DNA of 64,000 nt from Alphaproteobacteria bacterium (GCA_024236075.1 JACKLE010000002.1:62001-126000); one strand, 5' to 3'; counted from the first letter of the stretch, positions 27,167-34,515 are shown. The notes: generated by a model from the letters alone, not told the origin. Numbers and translations: made by a program.

Positions 27167-27634
27167 ATGCGTCAGCGTCGCCGGCCGCGGCTCGTCTTCG
27201 CCTCGGCGCTCGCCTTCGGCCTTCTGCTCATCATCCCGGTGCGCCCCCAGGCGGTGACGAGCGACCGCCTCGCGGCCCATGCGAGCTGGGAGATGCTCCT
27301 CTCCATGGGGGACGAGCTCGCCGGCGGCGGGGAGATCGACTCCGCGCTCTCCACCTACCGCCAGGCGCTCAAATTCGCCGCGACGGACGCCGAGCGGGCG
27401 ATCGTCCATCTGCGGCTCGGCCAGGGCCTTCTCGCCCGGGGCGACGTCGCCCAGGCGATCAACGAGCTCGAGGCGGCGCGCTCGCTCGCGAACGTCGCCG
27501 AGGGACGCGTTCCGCGCGCGGACATCTACACCGCTCTCGAGGACGCCTATCGCGCCGCCGGCAACGAGGACCGCGCCTTCGCCGCCGCCGACGAGCGCGC
27601 GAAGCTGCCCCGCTCCGAGCGCCCGGACAACTGA
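27167..27634 (+). CDS. Exported small TPR protein
   Basis: The product has 155 residues. ATG 27167 (ribosome site ggggaga) opens a signal peptide or anchor (LVFASALAFGLLLIIPV), followed by about two and a half TPR-like helical pairs: MLLSMGDELAGGGEIDSALS, AERAIVHLRLGQGLLARGDV and ADIYTALEDAYRAAGNEDRA. The last codon and stop lie inside a 25-bp sequence that recurs at 30082. I do not know a specific function; such proteins usually scaffold envelope complexes. Confidence 0.7.
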   Translation: MRQRRRPRLVFASALAFGLLLIIPVRPQAVTSDRLAAHASWEMLLSMGDELAGGGEIDSALSTYRQALKFAATDAERAIVHLRLGQGLLARGDVAQAINELEAARSLANVAEGRVPRADIYTALEDAYRAAGNEDRAFAAADERAKLPRSERPDN

Positions 27635-27653
27635 GCCCGCCGCCCCGCCGGCG
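27629..27653 (+). repeat. Left 25-bp direct repeat bounding the 27.6-30.1 kb segment
   Basis: An exact 25-base match to 30082-30106, starting aactgagcccgccg. It contains the TPR gene stop codon and a small GC hairpin. Immediately right of it begins gtagtgggtcagtttgaat, which carries the left inverted end of the mobile segment. Confidence 0.85.
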
Positions 27654-27718
27654 GTAGTGGGTCAGTTTGAATCCGGCGAGGCTTGACGCGCCCATCGCTC
27701 GCCGCATTCGCCTCCTAT

Positions 27719-27973
27719 ATGCTTGACGGGAAGCATGAGGAGAGGCTGGTGACCAGTGAGAGCCACAAAACCGCTTACCCAAAAATCGGCATTTGGTTCG
27801 ATGGGCAGTCGGGCGATATCCACCTGAGCATCGCTGGCCACGGACTATCGACTGTGAACGCCAAAGCCGACAACAAGCGCGGCAACCCACACCTATTCAA
27901 TAAATTGGCGAAGGTTCTGCGGGATGAAGGCAAGCCGCATCCTGAAATCATTGAGGATTGGCAGGATGCCTAA
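27719..27973 (+). CDS. Small hypothetical protein of the mobile segment
   Basis: The 84-residue product starts at ATG 27719 (a TTG at 27683 would add 12 residues). Visible parts are KTAYPKIGIWFDGQSGDIHL, SIAGHGLSTVNAKADNKRGN and LFNKLAKVLRDEGKPHPEII. It is soluble with mixed charge and fits a small alpha/beta domain; I do not recognise it. Codon use is less GC-biased than the host genes. It overlaps the next gene by 8 bases, indicating coupling. A TTGACG at 27683 lies 17+6+7 bases before the ATG, as for two neighbours, but its -10 is poor. Confidence 0.55.
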   Translation: MLDGKHEERLVTSESHKTAYPKIGIWFDGQSGDIHLSIAGHGLSTVNAKADNKRGNPHLFNKLAKVLRDEGKPHPEIIEDWQDA

Positions 27974-28202
27974 AGGCCCCAAGGGACAGAAGCGGCCAGC
28001 CGACGTGATCGGCAATGCGATCCGCGTGGCGAAGATCGCGACGGGCGAGACTGAGGAGTCGTTGCCGGCGACCCGTCGCGCTGAGGGCGGGAAGGTGGGC
28101 GGCAAGGCTCGCGCGCGGTCTCTGTCACCCGAGAAGAGGCGTGCGATAGCTAAGAAGGGTGCGGAGTCGCGATGGGGTCCTAATCGCAATCGCGATGATT
28201 GA
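27966..28202 (+). CDS. Small basic protein, possible nucleic-acid binder
   Basis: This 78-residue, lysine/arginine-rich protein begins MPKGPKGQKRPADVIGNAIR and continues VAKIATGE, RAEGGKVGGKARARSLSP and EKRRAIAKKGAESRWG. Similar small proteins with KGPKGQKRPADVIGNA and a GGKARA/RW tail are common in alphaproteobacteria, where they are annotated as hypothetical or RNA-binding transcriptional accessory proteins. The ATG lies inside the end of the upstream gene. Function is not established. Confidence 0.65.
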   Translation: MPKGPKGQKRPADVIGNAIRVAKIATGETEESLPATRRAEGGKVGGKARARSLSPEKRRAIAKKGAESRWGPNRNRDD

Positions 28203-28227
28203 CTTTCATGATGGCGTACCCTATATT
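28199..28227 (+). promoter_or_regulatory. Promoter of the winged-helix gene, leaderless geometry
   Basis: TTGACT (28199-28204), 17 bases, TATATT (28222-28227), then 7 bases to the ATG at 28235. Transcription should start at or one base from the ATG, giving a leaderless mRNA. The same spacing occurs before the transposase gene. Confidence 0.65.
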
Positions 28228-28234
28228 GTGCGCC

Positions 28235-28879
28235 ATGACCAGCGAACCCAATGATGTCGTTGTAGCGGTCCTCAAGGCAAAGCTTGCGGAAATCCTCTCC
28301 CGTAAGGCGAGGAACGAGCGAGTTATGTCGCGCCTAGTCGAAGACGATTTGGCGATCCACCGCGAGCTCGCCGACTTGCGAGCGGGCGCACGCGTTCTCG
28401 GTGTAAGTCTCGCCTTTCCCGAGCAGAAGGACGAAGAACGTCGAATCTTTCGAATCCGCGTGGGGTCTGAACGCGAAGGCAAGAACGTAACTAGCGATTT
28501 TGCGTCGCGGTTCGTTCATTTTTCTGGCGGAGGCGGAAGCGGGGGAACAGAGAAAGCGCTGGCAGGTGCCCAGCATAACCCTCCGGTAAAGGCCAAGTTA
28601 CCGGTTCCGCCAACGCGACCGCCAATCAAGGAAATCGTCTTGGACCGGCTGAAGGAAGCTGGAGACAACGGCGCAGAGGCGGCCAAGATTCGGGCGCATA
28701 TTGAGCGCGTCTATGCAGACAAACTTCACGAAAAAACCGTCGGCATGACCCTCTATCGATTGGCTAAGGACGGACTAGTCCGTCGAGATGGCCGCACGTG
28801 GTACCTCGCGAAGCCCCAAGGGGCAGAAACGAGGACCCCCGGCGTTGTAGCGCCGGGGATCAAAGATCGTGAGACATAG
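28235..28879 (+). CDS. Hypothetical protein with C-terminal winged-helix-like domain
   Basis: The product has 214 residues when started at ATG 28235, which fits the promoter 7 bases upstream; ATGs at 28208 and 28211 lie inside the promoter spacer. The N-terminal part is helical (VVAVLKAKLAEILSRKARNE, VMSRLVEDDLAIHRELADL), followed by a Gly/Pro linker (FSGGGGSGG) and a C-terminal domain, IKEIVLDRLKEAGDNGAEAA to GMTLYRLAKDGLVRRDGRTW, that looks like a winged helix. It may regulate the element or bind its DNA. I do not recognise a named family. Confidence 0.65.
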   Translation: MTSEPNDVVVAVLKAKLAEILSRKARNERVMSRLVEDDLAIHRELADLRAGARVLGVSLAFPEQKDEERRIFRIRVGSEREGKNVTSDFASRFVHFSGGGGSGGTEKALAGAQHNPPVKAKLPVPPTRPPIKEIVLDRLKEAGDNGAEAAKIRAHIERVYADKLHEKTVGMTLYRLAKDGLVRRDGRTWYLAKPQGAETRTPGVVAPGIKDRET

Positions 28880-28933
28880 GAAAGGAGACCAGCACCATGC
28901 AGCACATGGTCCGGAGAGGCTCTTAAGCCGGGC

Positions 28934-28970
28934 TGGGCTGCAGGTGGGGGCACTACTCCCCGCCGCAGTC
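28934..28970 (+). ncRNA. Structured hairpin directly upstream of the tRNA
   Basis: An outer stem gggctgc/gcagtcc (one G-U pair) and an inner gggg/cccc stem surround a short loop, ending 20 bases before the tRNA. It may be part of a tRNA precursor or a terminator of the upstream gene. No T-run follows. Confidence 0.35.
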
Positions 28971-28990
28971 CGGTTCGGTGCCGCTCCTTC

Positions 28991-29066
28991 GGCCCGGTAG
29001 TTCAGCGGATAGAACAAGGGACTACTAATCCCTCTGTCGGGAGTTCGAGCCTCCCCCGGGTCGCCA
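28991..29066 (+). tRNA. tRNA with anticodon ACT, CCA encoded, short variable loop
   Basis: A full 76-nt cloverleaf: acceptor ggcccgg/ccgggtc (7 pairs, one G-U), D stem gttc/gaac with loop agcggata, anticodon stem aggga/tccct with loop ctactaa, 5-nt variable loop, T stem gggag/ctccc with loop ttcgagc, then GCCA. Anticodon is 29024-29026, ACT, which would read AGU (Ser). Bacterial tRNA-Ser has a long variable arm, absent here, so amino-acid identity is unclear. It lies in the mobile segment. Confidence 0.85.
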
Positions 29067-29075
29067 TCTTTAGAT

Positions 29076-29097
29076 AGCGCCAATTTGTGCGCTTTTC
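29076..29097 (+). terminator. Possible terminator after the tRNA
   Basis: A 5-bp stem (agcgc 29076-29080 with gcgct 29089-29093) is followed by tttc, 10 bases after the tRNA end. It is short but has the T-tract expected of an intrinsic terminator. Confidence 0.4.
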
Positions 29098-29169
29098 AAG
29101 CGGAAACCGTTGTGAATCAATGGCTTTCGCATAGTGGAACTTGGCCGGAATCAAAAATGAACTTTATGC

Positions 29170-29198
29170 TTGACAAAAGCGAAAGTGATTTCTATTTT
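29170..29198 (+). promoter_or_regulatory. Promoter of the transposase gene, leaderless geometry
   Basis: A perfect TTGACA (29170-29175), 17 bases and TATTTT (29193-29198) are followed by 7 bases and the ATG at 29206. The transcript would start about at the ATG. The local sequence is distinctly AT-rich. Confidence 0.7.
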
Positions 29199-29205
29199 GA
29201 TAGAC

Positions 29206-30087
29206 ATGAACAGGCTGCCCCTCCAAACCCGCGTCCAAATCCTCTCGATGCTCTGCGAGGGTTCGACCATGCGGGCGATCTCGCGGGTCGCAGGCGTCTC
29301 CATCAACACCGTGACCAAGCTTTTGGTGGATGCGGGCGAGGCTTGCGCGGCCTATCATGCCGAGACGGTCAAGGGCGTGAAGGCGCAGCGCGTCCAGTGC
29401 GATGAGATTTGGTCCTTCGCCTATGCCAATGCGAAGAACGTGGCGACGGCCAAGGCCGCCCCCGAGGGCGCGGGCGATGTCTGGACCTGGACCGCGCTCG
29501 ACCCGAACTCGAAGCTGATTGTCTCCTGGCTCGTGGGAAGCCGGGACAGCGAGTGCGCCATGGAGTTCATGGACGATCTGGCCTCGCGCCTCGCCAATCG
29601 CGTCCAGCTCACCACGGACGGCCATAAGGCGTACCTAGAGGCCGTCGAGGGCGCCTTCGGGGCCGATATCGACTATGCGGTCCTGCAGAAGCTCTACGGC
29701 ACGTTTCCCGAGGCCGCGAAGGGCCGCTACAGCCCCGCCGTCTGCATCGGCGCCCGCAAGGAACATGTCGAGGGCAATTCCGATACCCGCCACGTCTGCA
29801 CATCGCAAGTCGAGCGCCAGAACCTCACCATGCGGATGAGCATGCGGCGCTTCACGCGCCTGACCAATGCCTTCTCCAAGAAGGTCGCCAATCACTGCCA
29901 CGCGCTGGCGCTCTATTTCGTCTGGTACAATTTCTGCCGCATCCACAAGACGCTGCGCGTCACGCCCGCCATGCAAGCTGGCGTCAGCGACACGGTGCGC
30001 GATATGGAATGGATCGTCGGCTTGATCGACGCCCGCGCCCCGAAGCCCGGCCGGCCGGCGACCTACAAGAAGCGAAATTCAAACTGA
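29206..30087 (+). CDS. IS1-like family transposase
   Basis: The product has 293 residues. The N-terminal helix-turn-helix LPLQTRVQILSMLCEGSTMR with SRVAGVSINTVTKLLVDAG is followed by a DDE-type core: VQCDEIWSFAY, TWTALDPNSKLIVSWLVG, LTTDGHKAYLEAVEGAFG and VERQNLTMRMSMRRFTRL, with NFCRIHKTLRVTPAM near the end. This is the alphaproteobacterial IS1-type transposase, one long frame without the frameshift used by E. coli IS1. ATG 29206 was chosen over an upstream TTG because that TTG is the -35 box. The stop lies in the right 25-bp repeat. It looks intact. Confidence 0.9.
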   Translation: MNRLPLQTRVQILSMLCEGSTMRAISRVAGVSINTVTKLLVDAGEACAAYHAETVKGVKAQRVQCDEIWSFAYANAKNVATAKAAPEGAGDVWTWTALDPNSKLIVSWLVGSRDSECAMEFMDDLASRLANRVQLTTDGHKAYLEAVEGAFGADIDYAVLQKLYGTFPEAAKGRYSPAVCIGARKEHVEGNSDTRHVCTSQVERQNLTMRMSMRRFTRLTNAFSKKVANHCHALALYFVWYNFCRIHKTLRVTPAMQAGVSDTVRDMEWIVGLIDARAPKPGRPATYKKRNSN

Positions 30088-30106
30088 GCCCGCCGCCCCG
30101 CCGGCG
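30082..30106 (+). repeat. Right 25-bp direct repeat bounding the mobile segment
   Basis: It matches 27629-27653 exactly and contains the transposase stop codon. Sequence to the left (attca) and right (cgcccctg) differs from the flanks of the left copy. Confidence 0.85.
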
Positions 30107-30195
30107 CGCCCCTGTTCAACCGGCGTGCCGCTGCGCTAGCCTGAACCGTTTGGGTGGCTCGCGGACGGCGGCGTCGCGCGGGGGAGGGGTGCGGC

Positions 30196-31002
30196 GTGAG
30201 GACCGTGGTCTTCCAATCCTTTCGCACGAGCGACGTGCCGGGCTGGCTGTCCCGCGCCATGGAGTCGGTGCGCCAATGGGCCGAGCAGAGGGGCTTTGCC
30301 TACCGCTTCCTGGGGGACGAGTTCTTCGACTGCCTGCCGGGCTGGTTCCGCGAGCGCATCGGGGGCGACGTCCTGCCCATGTCGGATCTGGCGCGCCTCG
30401 AATGGGCGCTGCGCCTCCTCGAGGGCGAGGCCGACCGCGTGGTCTGGGTCGACGCCGACGTGCTGGTCTTCGATCCCGATCGCCTCGTCGTCGACGAGGC
30501 CGAGGACGCGATCCTCTGCAGCGAGATTTGGGTCCATCTCGCCAAGGACGGAAAGCTCGTGGGCCGGCCGCGCGTCAACAACTGCGTCTGCGCCTTTCGG
30601 CGCGGCTCGTCCTTCCTCGCCTTCTACCGCGACGCCTGCCTGAAGCGCGCGCGCACGGCGAGGCCGTCGGACCGCTGGGTGCTGGGCCCGAGCCTGCTTT
30701 CCGACCTCCATCGCGTCGTGCCGCTGGCGCAGCTCGCCAATGTCGGCATGGTGAGCCCGCTCATGCTCCGCGATCTGCAGACGGAGGGTTCGAACCGGCT
30801 GCGCGGCGCCTATATGAGCTTCTTCACGGTGCCCTTCGCCGCCGCCAATCTCTGCGGCTCGCGGCGCGATACGCCCTTCGGCGGCTTCATGCTCGACGAT
30901 CGCGCCTATGCCCTGGCCGTCGAGCGCCTGCTCGCGACGCGGGGCGACGTCCTGAACCGCCATATCCGGATGCCGGCGGGGGAGGGCGTCACGCCGGCCT
31001 AA
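30196..31002 (+). CDS. Putative GT-A type glycosyltransferase
   Basis: The product has 268 residues. GTG 30196 follows gggggaggggt and opens RTVVFQSFRTSDVPGWLSRA. The segment LARLEWALRLLEGEADRVVW leads into VDADVLVFDP, a DxD-type nucleotide-sugar metal site, and VNNCVCAFRRGSSFLAFYRD follows. This suits a GT-A fold enzyme acting on cell-surface glycans, though I cannot assign a GT family or substrate. Its stop overlaps that of the convergent propeller gene by 4 bases. Confidence 0.65.
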   Translation: MRTVVFQSFRTSDVPGWLSRAMESVRQWAEQRGFAYRFLGDEFFDCLPGWFRERIGGDVLPMSDLARLEWALRLLEGEADRVVWVDADVLVFDPDRLVVDEAEDAILCSEIWVHLAKDGKLVGRPRVNNCVCAFRRGSSFLAFYRDACLKRARTARPSDRWVLGPSLLSDLHRVVPLAQLANVGMVSPLMLRDLQTEGSNRLRGAYMSFFTVPFAAANLCGSRRDTPFGGFMLDDRAYALAVERLLATRGDVLNRHIRMPAGEGVTPA

Positions 31003-32690
31003 TGCTCCGCGGAGAGATCGATCGCGAGGACCTTTCCCGGCGGATTGCCGCCGCCCTGGCCGGCCGGGACCTGCGTGAGATAGAGCCGGCGCGCTCGCCG
31101 GTCGAAGCTCGTCGGGTAGGTCCAGGTGAACGCGGCCGCGTTGAAGTCCGTGATGCGCCGCGCCGACCGGGGGCTGCCCGATCCGAAGAGCCAGGTCTCG
31201 AGGAAGAAGGTCTTGTGGTATCTCGTCTGGTCGTAGTCCGCGCTCGCGGAGGAGGCGATCGCCGCATAGGCGTTCGGCCCGAGCTCGACATAGGCTGTCG
31301 GCTCCTCGAAGAAGCCGTATTTCGCGATCGGGGCGAAGGTCTTCTGGTCCGGGTAGGCATAGCCTTCGGGATCGTAGAGCGTGAGGTCGACGAGGCTCAT
31401 GCCGTCCACGGAGCGTTCCGCCACGTCGACATAGATCTGCGAATAGACCTTGCCGTCGATCTCGGGCAGCCGGTCGAGCGTGACGCCCGGCTTGTGCGAG
31501 AGGAAGACGTCCGTCGCGAAGGCGAGCTTCGTGCCGTCGAAGGTGAAGTCCCAGGGCTCGTAGCCCGCGCCGATGAGCGTGTCGCCGCCGGGATTCGCCC
31601 AGAGCCCGCCGCCGTCGGGGTCCGCCGGCGTCGGGGCGAGATTGTTCCGCATATGGACGATGGCCGGAAGGCCCGAGGGCGCGAAGGCGAGCTCGGCGGT
31701 CGCGAGATGCTGCACGCCGCCCCAGGAATAGCGCAGATCGAGGCCCACGCGCGAGCCCCAGGCGAGCGCGACGTTTCCGTTCGCGAGCGCCGTCCTGGCG
31801 AGCGTCGGTCGCATCACGCCGCTCGTCTGCGGCGGCGCGCCGGCCGCGCTGCAATGATAGCCGGCATAGGGCTCGGGGCGCTTCGCCGTCGCATACTGCC
31901 GCCCTGTCGGGCAGAGCGGGTCGTCGCTCTGATAGGGCATGGGCGAGACCTTGTCGGCATGGCTCCAGGTCGCCTGCCAGTCGGTGAGCTGGACCCAGAT
32001 CTTTCCGTCCACGGAGACGGCGTAGATGTCCGTGAACATGCCGATCTCGCCGGCGCCGATGCGGTGGATGCCGGCATGGACCGGCATCTCCACGGCCGCG
32101 GTGAGCCACTTGCCGTCCGGCGTCCAGGCCGGGTGGTCCTTGCTCTGGTTCGCATGGAGCCTCGCGCCCTCGAGGCGCACGGGGATCGCCGGCGTGCCGT
32201 CCGTCGAGGGCGCGACCTTCCAGATCTGCGCGCCGTCGACGCCGTCCACGATGTCCGCGCAGCCGATGCAGCGCGCGCCCTTGCCCTCGCCGTCCGAGAC
32301 GTAGAGCACCGTCGTGCCGTCGCTCTCCATCGAGGCCGGCCGCACGGGGCCCGCCTCGTAGACGAGCGGCGCGAATTTGTGGCTCGCCGCGCCCGTGCCC
32401 GAGGGGTCGAGCGTCGCGCGCAGGCGGCTCGCGCCGCGAATGTCGGCGCGGAAGGTCTCGAAGGCGAGGGCGTCCGTCGCCTCGTTGTAGCGCGCGGCCT
32501 TGCCGTTCCAGGGGCCCGCCTCCGCCGGCCAGTCCGCGGGCGGATTGATTGCCGCGCCGCTCTCGTCGACGCCGACGAGGACGGCGCTCGGCAGGGGCTC
32601 GACGGCGCCCGCCGGCGCGGCGGCCCATGCGACGGCGCCGAGGACGCAAAGGATCGTGCGACGAATCTCGCTCACGCGGTCTTCTCCCAA
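30999..32690 (-). CDS. Exported beta-propeller protein of unknown function
   Basis: The product has 563 residues. The N-terminus has a signal peptide (RRTILCVLGAVAWAAAPAGA). The mature part has TolB/WD-like features: HPAWTPDGKWLTAAV, EIGMFTDIYAVSVDGKIWVQ, PWDFTFDGTKLAFATDVFLS and SWGGVQHLATAELAFAPSGL. Cysteine pairs in ARCIGCADI and DPLCPTGRQY suggest periplasmic disulfides, and CIGC hints at a metal or heme role but has no CH. I do not recognise a named family. It is divergent from the methyltransferase gene across an AT-rich regulatory gap. Confidence 0.65.
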   Translation of the reverse strand: MGEDRVSEIRRTILCVLGAVAWAAAPAGAVEPLPSAVLVGVDESGAAINPPADWPAEAGPWNGKAARYNEATDALAFETFRADIRGASRLRATLDPSGTGAASHKFAPLVYEAGPVRPASMESDGTTVLYVSDGEGKGARCIGCADIVDGVDGAQIWKVAPSTDGTPAIPVRLEGARLHANQSKDHPAWTPDGKWLTAAVEMPVHAGIHRIGAGEIGMFTDIYAVSVDGKIWVQLTDWQATWSHADKVSPMPYQSDDPLCPTGRQYATAKRPEPYAGYHCSAAGAPPQTSGVMRPTLARTALANGNVALAWGSRVGLDLRYSWGGVQHLATAELAFAPSGLPAIVHMRNNLAPTPADPDGGGLWANPGGDTLIGAGYEPWDFTFDGTKLAFATDVFLSHKPGVTLDRLPEIDGKVYSQIYVDVAERSVDGMSLVDLTLYDPEGYAYPDQKTFAPIAKYGFFEEPTAYVELGPNAYAAIASSASADYDQTRYHKTFFLETWLFGSGSPRSARRITDFNAAAFTWTYPTSFDRRARRLYLTQVPAGQGGGNPPGKVLAIDLSAEH

Positions 32691-32941
32691 GCCAGGCCGG
32701 CGGCTGCGCGGAGCCGCCTCAGGGGCGCTGAATGCGCTCTAAATCCTATTTATCGCTCATATTAGGTCTAATATGCAAGAAATCATGATTTTAGAACGAG
32801 AATCTGTCGCGGCACCACGCGAAGGGCCGGCATCGTCCTGGCGCGAGGAGGCAGGGGCTGGGAGAACAGGCGCGGGGCCGTGCGGCGTCGCGCGCATAGG
32901 CGCGGGCCGGCGATCCGCCGCATGATGCGCGGCGGCACGCG
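32691..32941. promoter_or_regulatory. Divergent regulatory gap with AT-rich palindrome
   Basis: Between the start of the propeller gene and the methyltransferase start, positions 32738-32810 are AT-rich against a GC-rich background. They contain the perfect interrupted palindrome catatta-ggtc-taatatg (32758-32775) and several TATAAT-like hexamers on both strands. It probably holds divergent promoters and an operator. No gene is visible. Confidence 0.5.
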
Positions 32942-33592
32942 ATGGCGGGATGCGGCGAGAGCATTGAGATGGACGCCTACGAATTCACGAACGCCTGGTT
33001 CAAGGAAGAGCACAAGGCGCTCTGGGCGCAGCTCTTCGGCATGCTGAAGCCCGCGCGCCTTCTCGAGATCGGCTCGTTCGAGGGCGCGAGCGCCTGCTTC
33101 GCGATCGAGGCCGTGGGCGCGCAGCGGCCCGTCGAGCTCCATTGCATCGACAGTTGGCAGGGGAGCGCGGAAGGGCCCTTCGCCACGATCGACATGGGCG
33201 CGGTCGAGGCGCGCTTCCACGCCAATGTCGCCCGGGCGCGGGCCAAGGCGGCCCACGAGGTCGCGCTCCATGTCCACAAGGGGCGCTCGGACGACGAGCT
33301 CGCGCGGCTCCTTCTCTCCGGCGCGCGCGGCCGGTTCGACTTCGTCTATGTCGACGCCTCGCATCAGGCGCCCGACGCGCTGAGCGACGCCGTGCTCGCC
33401 TTCAAGCTCCTGCGGCCCGGCGCCGTGATGATCTTCGACGATTATCTCTGGGCGGAGGAGATGCCCTACGGACGCGACCCGCTGCTGTGCCCCAAGCCCG
33501 GCATCGATGCCTTCGTCAACCTGCATTTCCGCAAGCTGAAGGTGCTCTCCGCCCCGCTCGAGCAGCTCTACGTCCGCAAGCTGACGGACTAG
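32942..33592 (+). CDS. Class I SAM-dependent methyltransferase
   Basis: The product has 216 residues (207 if started at ATG 32969, MDAYEFTNAWFK, which has similar support). Motif I is ARLLEIGSFEGASACFAI, the acidic residue after beta-2 is in ELHCIDSWQGS, and FDFVYVDASHQAPDALSDAV with GAVMIFDDYLW are typical of the Methyltransf_24 group. Substrate unknown; related enzymes often act on sugars or small metabolites. It converges on rpoH with 5 bases between the two stops. Confidence 0.82.
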   Translation: MAGCGESIEMDAYEFTNAWFKEEHKALWAQLFGMLKPARLLEIGSFEGASACFAIEAVGAQRPVELHCIDSWQGSAEGPFATIDMGAVEARFHANVARARAKAAHEVALHVHKGRSDDELARLLLSGARGRFDFVYVDASHQAPDALSDAVLAFKLLRPGAVMIFDDYLWAEEMPYGRDPLLCPKPGIDAFVNLHFRKLKVLSAPLEQLYVRKLTD

Positions 33593-33597
33593 GAGGC

Positions 33598-34515
33598 CTA
33601 TTCCGCGCCCGCTTCCGCCTCGGCGGCGCGGCGCTCCATGGTCTTCTGGCGGCGGTCCTTGAGGCCGGCCTTCATCGCCTTTTGCAGCTTGTCGAAGGCG
33701 CGCACCTCGATCTGGCGCACGCGCTCGCGGCTGATGCCGTAGACCTGCGAGAGCTCCTCGAGCGTCGTCGGCTCGTCCTTGAGGCGGCGCTCGGTGAGGA
33801 CGTGGCGCTCGCGGTCGTTGAGCGTGCCGAGCGCCTCTTCGAGGAGCTCGTGGCGCTCGTCGTGCTCCTCGCGGTCGGCGAGCAGGGTCTCCTGGTCCGT
33901 GCCCTGATCGACGAGAAAGTCCTGCCACTCGCCCTCGCCGTCCTGGCGCAGGGGCGCGTTCAGCGAATTGTCGGGCGCGGCGAGGCGGCGGTTCATCGAG
34001 ACGACGTCCGCCTCCGGAACGTTGAGCTTGGTCGCGATGGTCGTCACCTGCTCGGGCGTGAGGTCGCCTTCCTCGATCGCCTGGATCTGGCCCTTGAGGC
34101 GGCGCAGGTTGAAGAAGAGCTTCTTCTGCGCGGCCGTGGTGCCGATCTTCACGAGGCTCCAGGAGCGCAGGATGTATTCCTGGATCGAGGCGCGGATCCA
34201 CCACATGGCATAGGTCGCGAGGCGAAAGCCCTTCTCGGGCTCGAAGCGCTTCACCGCCTGCATGAGGCCGACATTGCCTTCCGAGATGATCTCGGCGACG
34301 GGCAGCCCGTAGCCGCGATAGCCCATGGCGATCTTGGCGACGAGGCGCAGATGGCTCGTCACGAGCTTGTGCGCGGCCTCGCTGTCGTGATGCTCCCGCC
34401 AGGCCTTGGCGAGCATGTACTCCTCGTTCGCCTCCAGCATGGGGAACTTGCGGATCTCGGACAGGTAGCGGCCGAGGCCGCCTTCGCCGGCGAGGGTCGG
34501 GAGATTGGATGCCAT
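33598..34515 (-). CDS. rpoH: RNA polymerase sigma-32 factor RpoH
   Basis: The 305-residue product has sigma region 2 (LVTSHLRLVAKIAMGYRGYG, ISEGNVGLMQAVKRFEPEKG, YAMWWIRASIQEYILRSWSL), the diagnostic RpoH box AAQKKLFFNLRRLKG, and region 4 (LNDRERHVLTERRLKDEPTT, YGISRERVRQIEVRAFDKL). It directs RNA polymerase to heat-shock promoters. Many alphaproteobacteria have more than one RpoH; only one is seen here. FtsH, which degrades RpoH in E. coli, is also in this window. A TATATT-like -10 lies near 34585-34590 on this strand. Confidence 0.95.
   Translation of the reverse strand: MASNLPTLAGEGGLGRYLSEIRKFPMLEANEEYMLAKAWREHHDSEAAHKLVTSHLRLVAKIAMGYRGYGLPVAEIISEGNVGLMQAVKRFEPEKGFRLATYAMWWIRASIQEYILRSWSLVKIGTTAAQKKLFFNLRRLKGQIQAIEEGDLTPEQVTTIATKLNVPEADVVSMNRRLAAPDNSLNAPLRQDGEGEWQDFLVDQGTDQETLLADREEHDERHELLEEALGTLNDRERHVLTERRLKDEPTTLEELSQVYGISRERVRQIEVRAFDKLQKAMKAGLKDRRQKTMERRAAEAEAGAE

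Larger units (their letters stand above)
27654..30106. mobile_element. Candidate mobile segment with IS1-like transposase, small genes and a tRNA
   Basis: The segment spans 2453 bp between copies of a 25-bp direct repeat. Inner inverted ends are 27662-27672 (tcagtttgaat) and 30077-30087 (attcaaactga). It carries three small genes, a tRNA with anticodon ACT and an IS1-like transposase, all plus-strand and less GC-rich than the core apart from the transposase. The direct repeat is much longer than the usual 8-9 bp duplication of IS1, so the mechanism is unclear: an insertion, or recombination that duplicated the flank. Confidence 0.6.

Noticed and set aside
27629..27653. Treating the 25-bp repeat as a plain IS target-site duplication
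   Set aside because: It is far longer than known duplications for this transposase type and the right inverted end is fused to it, so recombination is at least as likely.
28893..28985. A second tRNA (class II or selenocysteine-like) upstream of the ACT tRNA
   Set aside because: No T-loop of the form TTCRANY with a paired stem, and no acceptor stem could be closed. Only a hairpin is supported.
28991..29066. An allo-tRNA or suppressor tRNA
   Set aside because: The acceptor and T stems are the normal 7 and 5 pairs, the variable loop is short and the anticodon does not match a stop codon.
28775..29083. Minus-strand frame reading ARTPDRGISSPLFYPLNYRA
   Set aside because: This is the reverse complement of the tRNA read as protein, a known annotation artefact.
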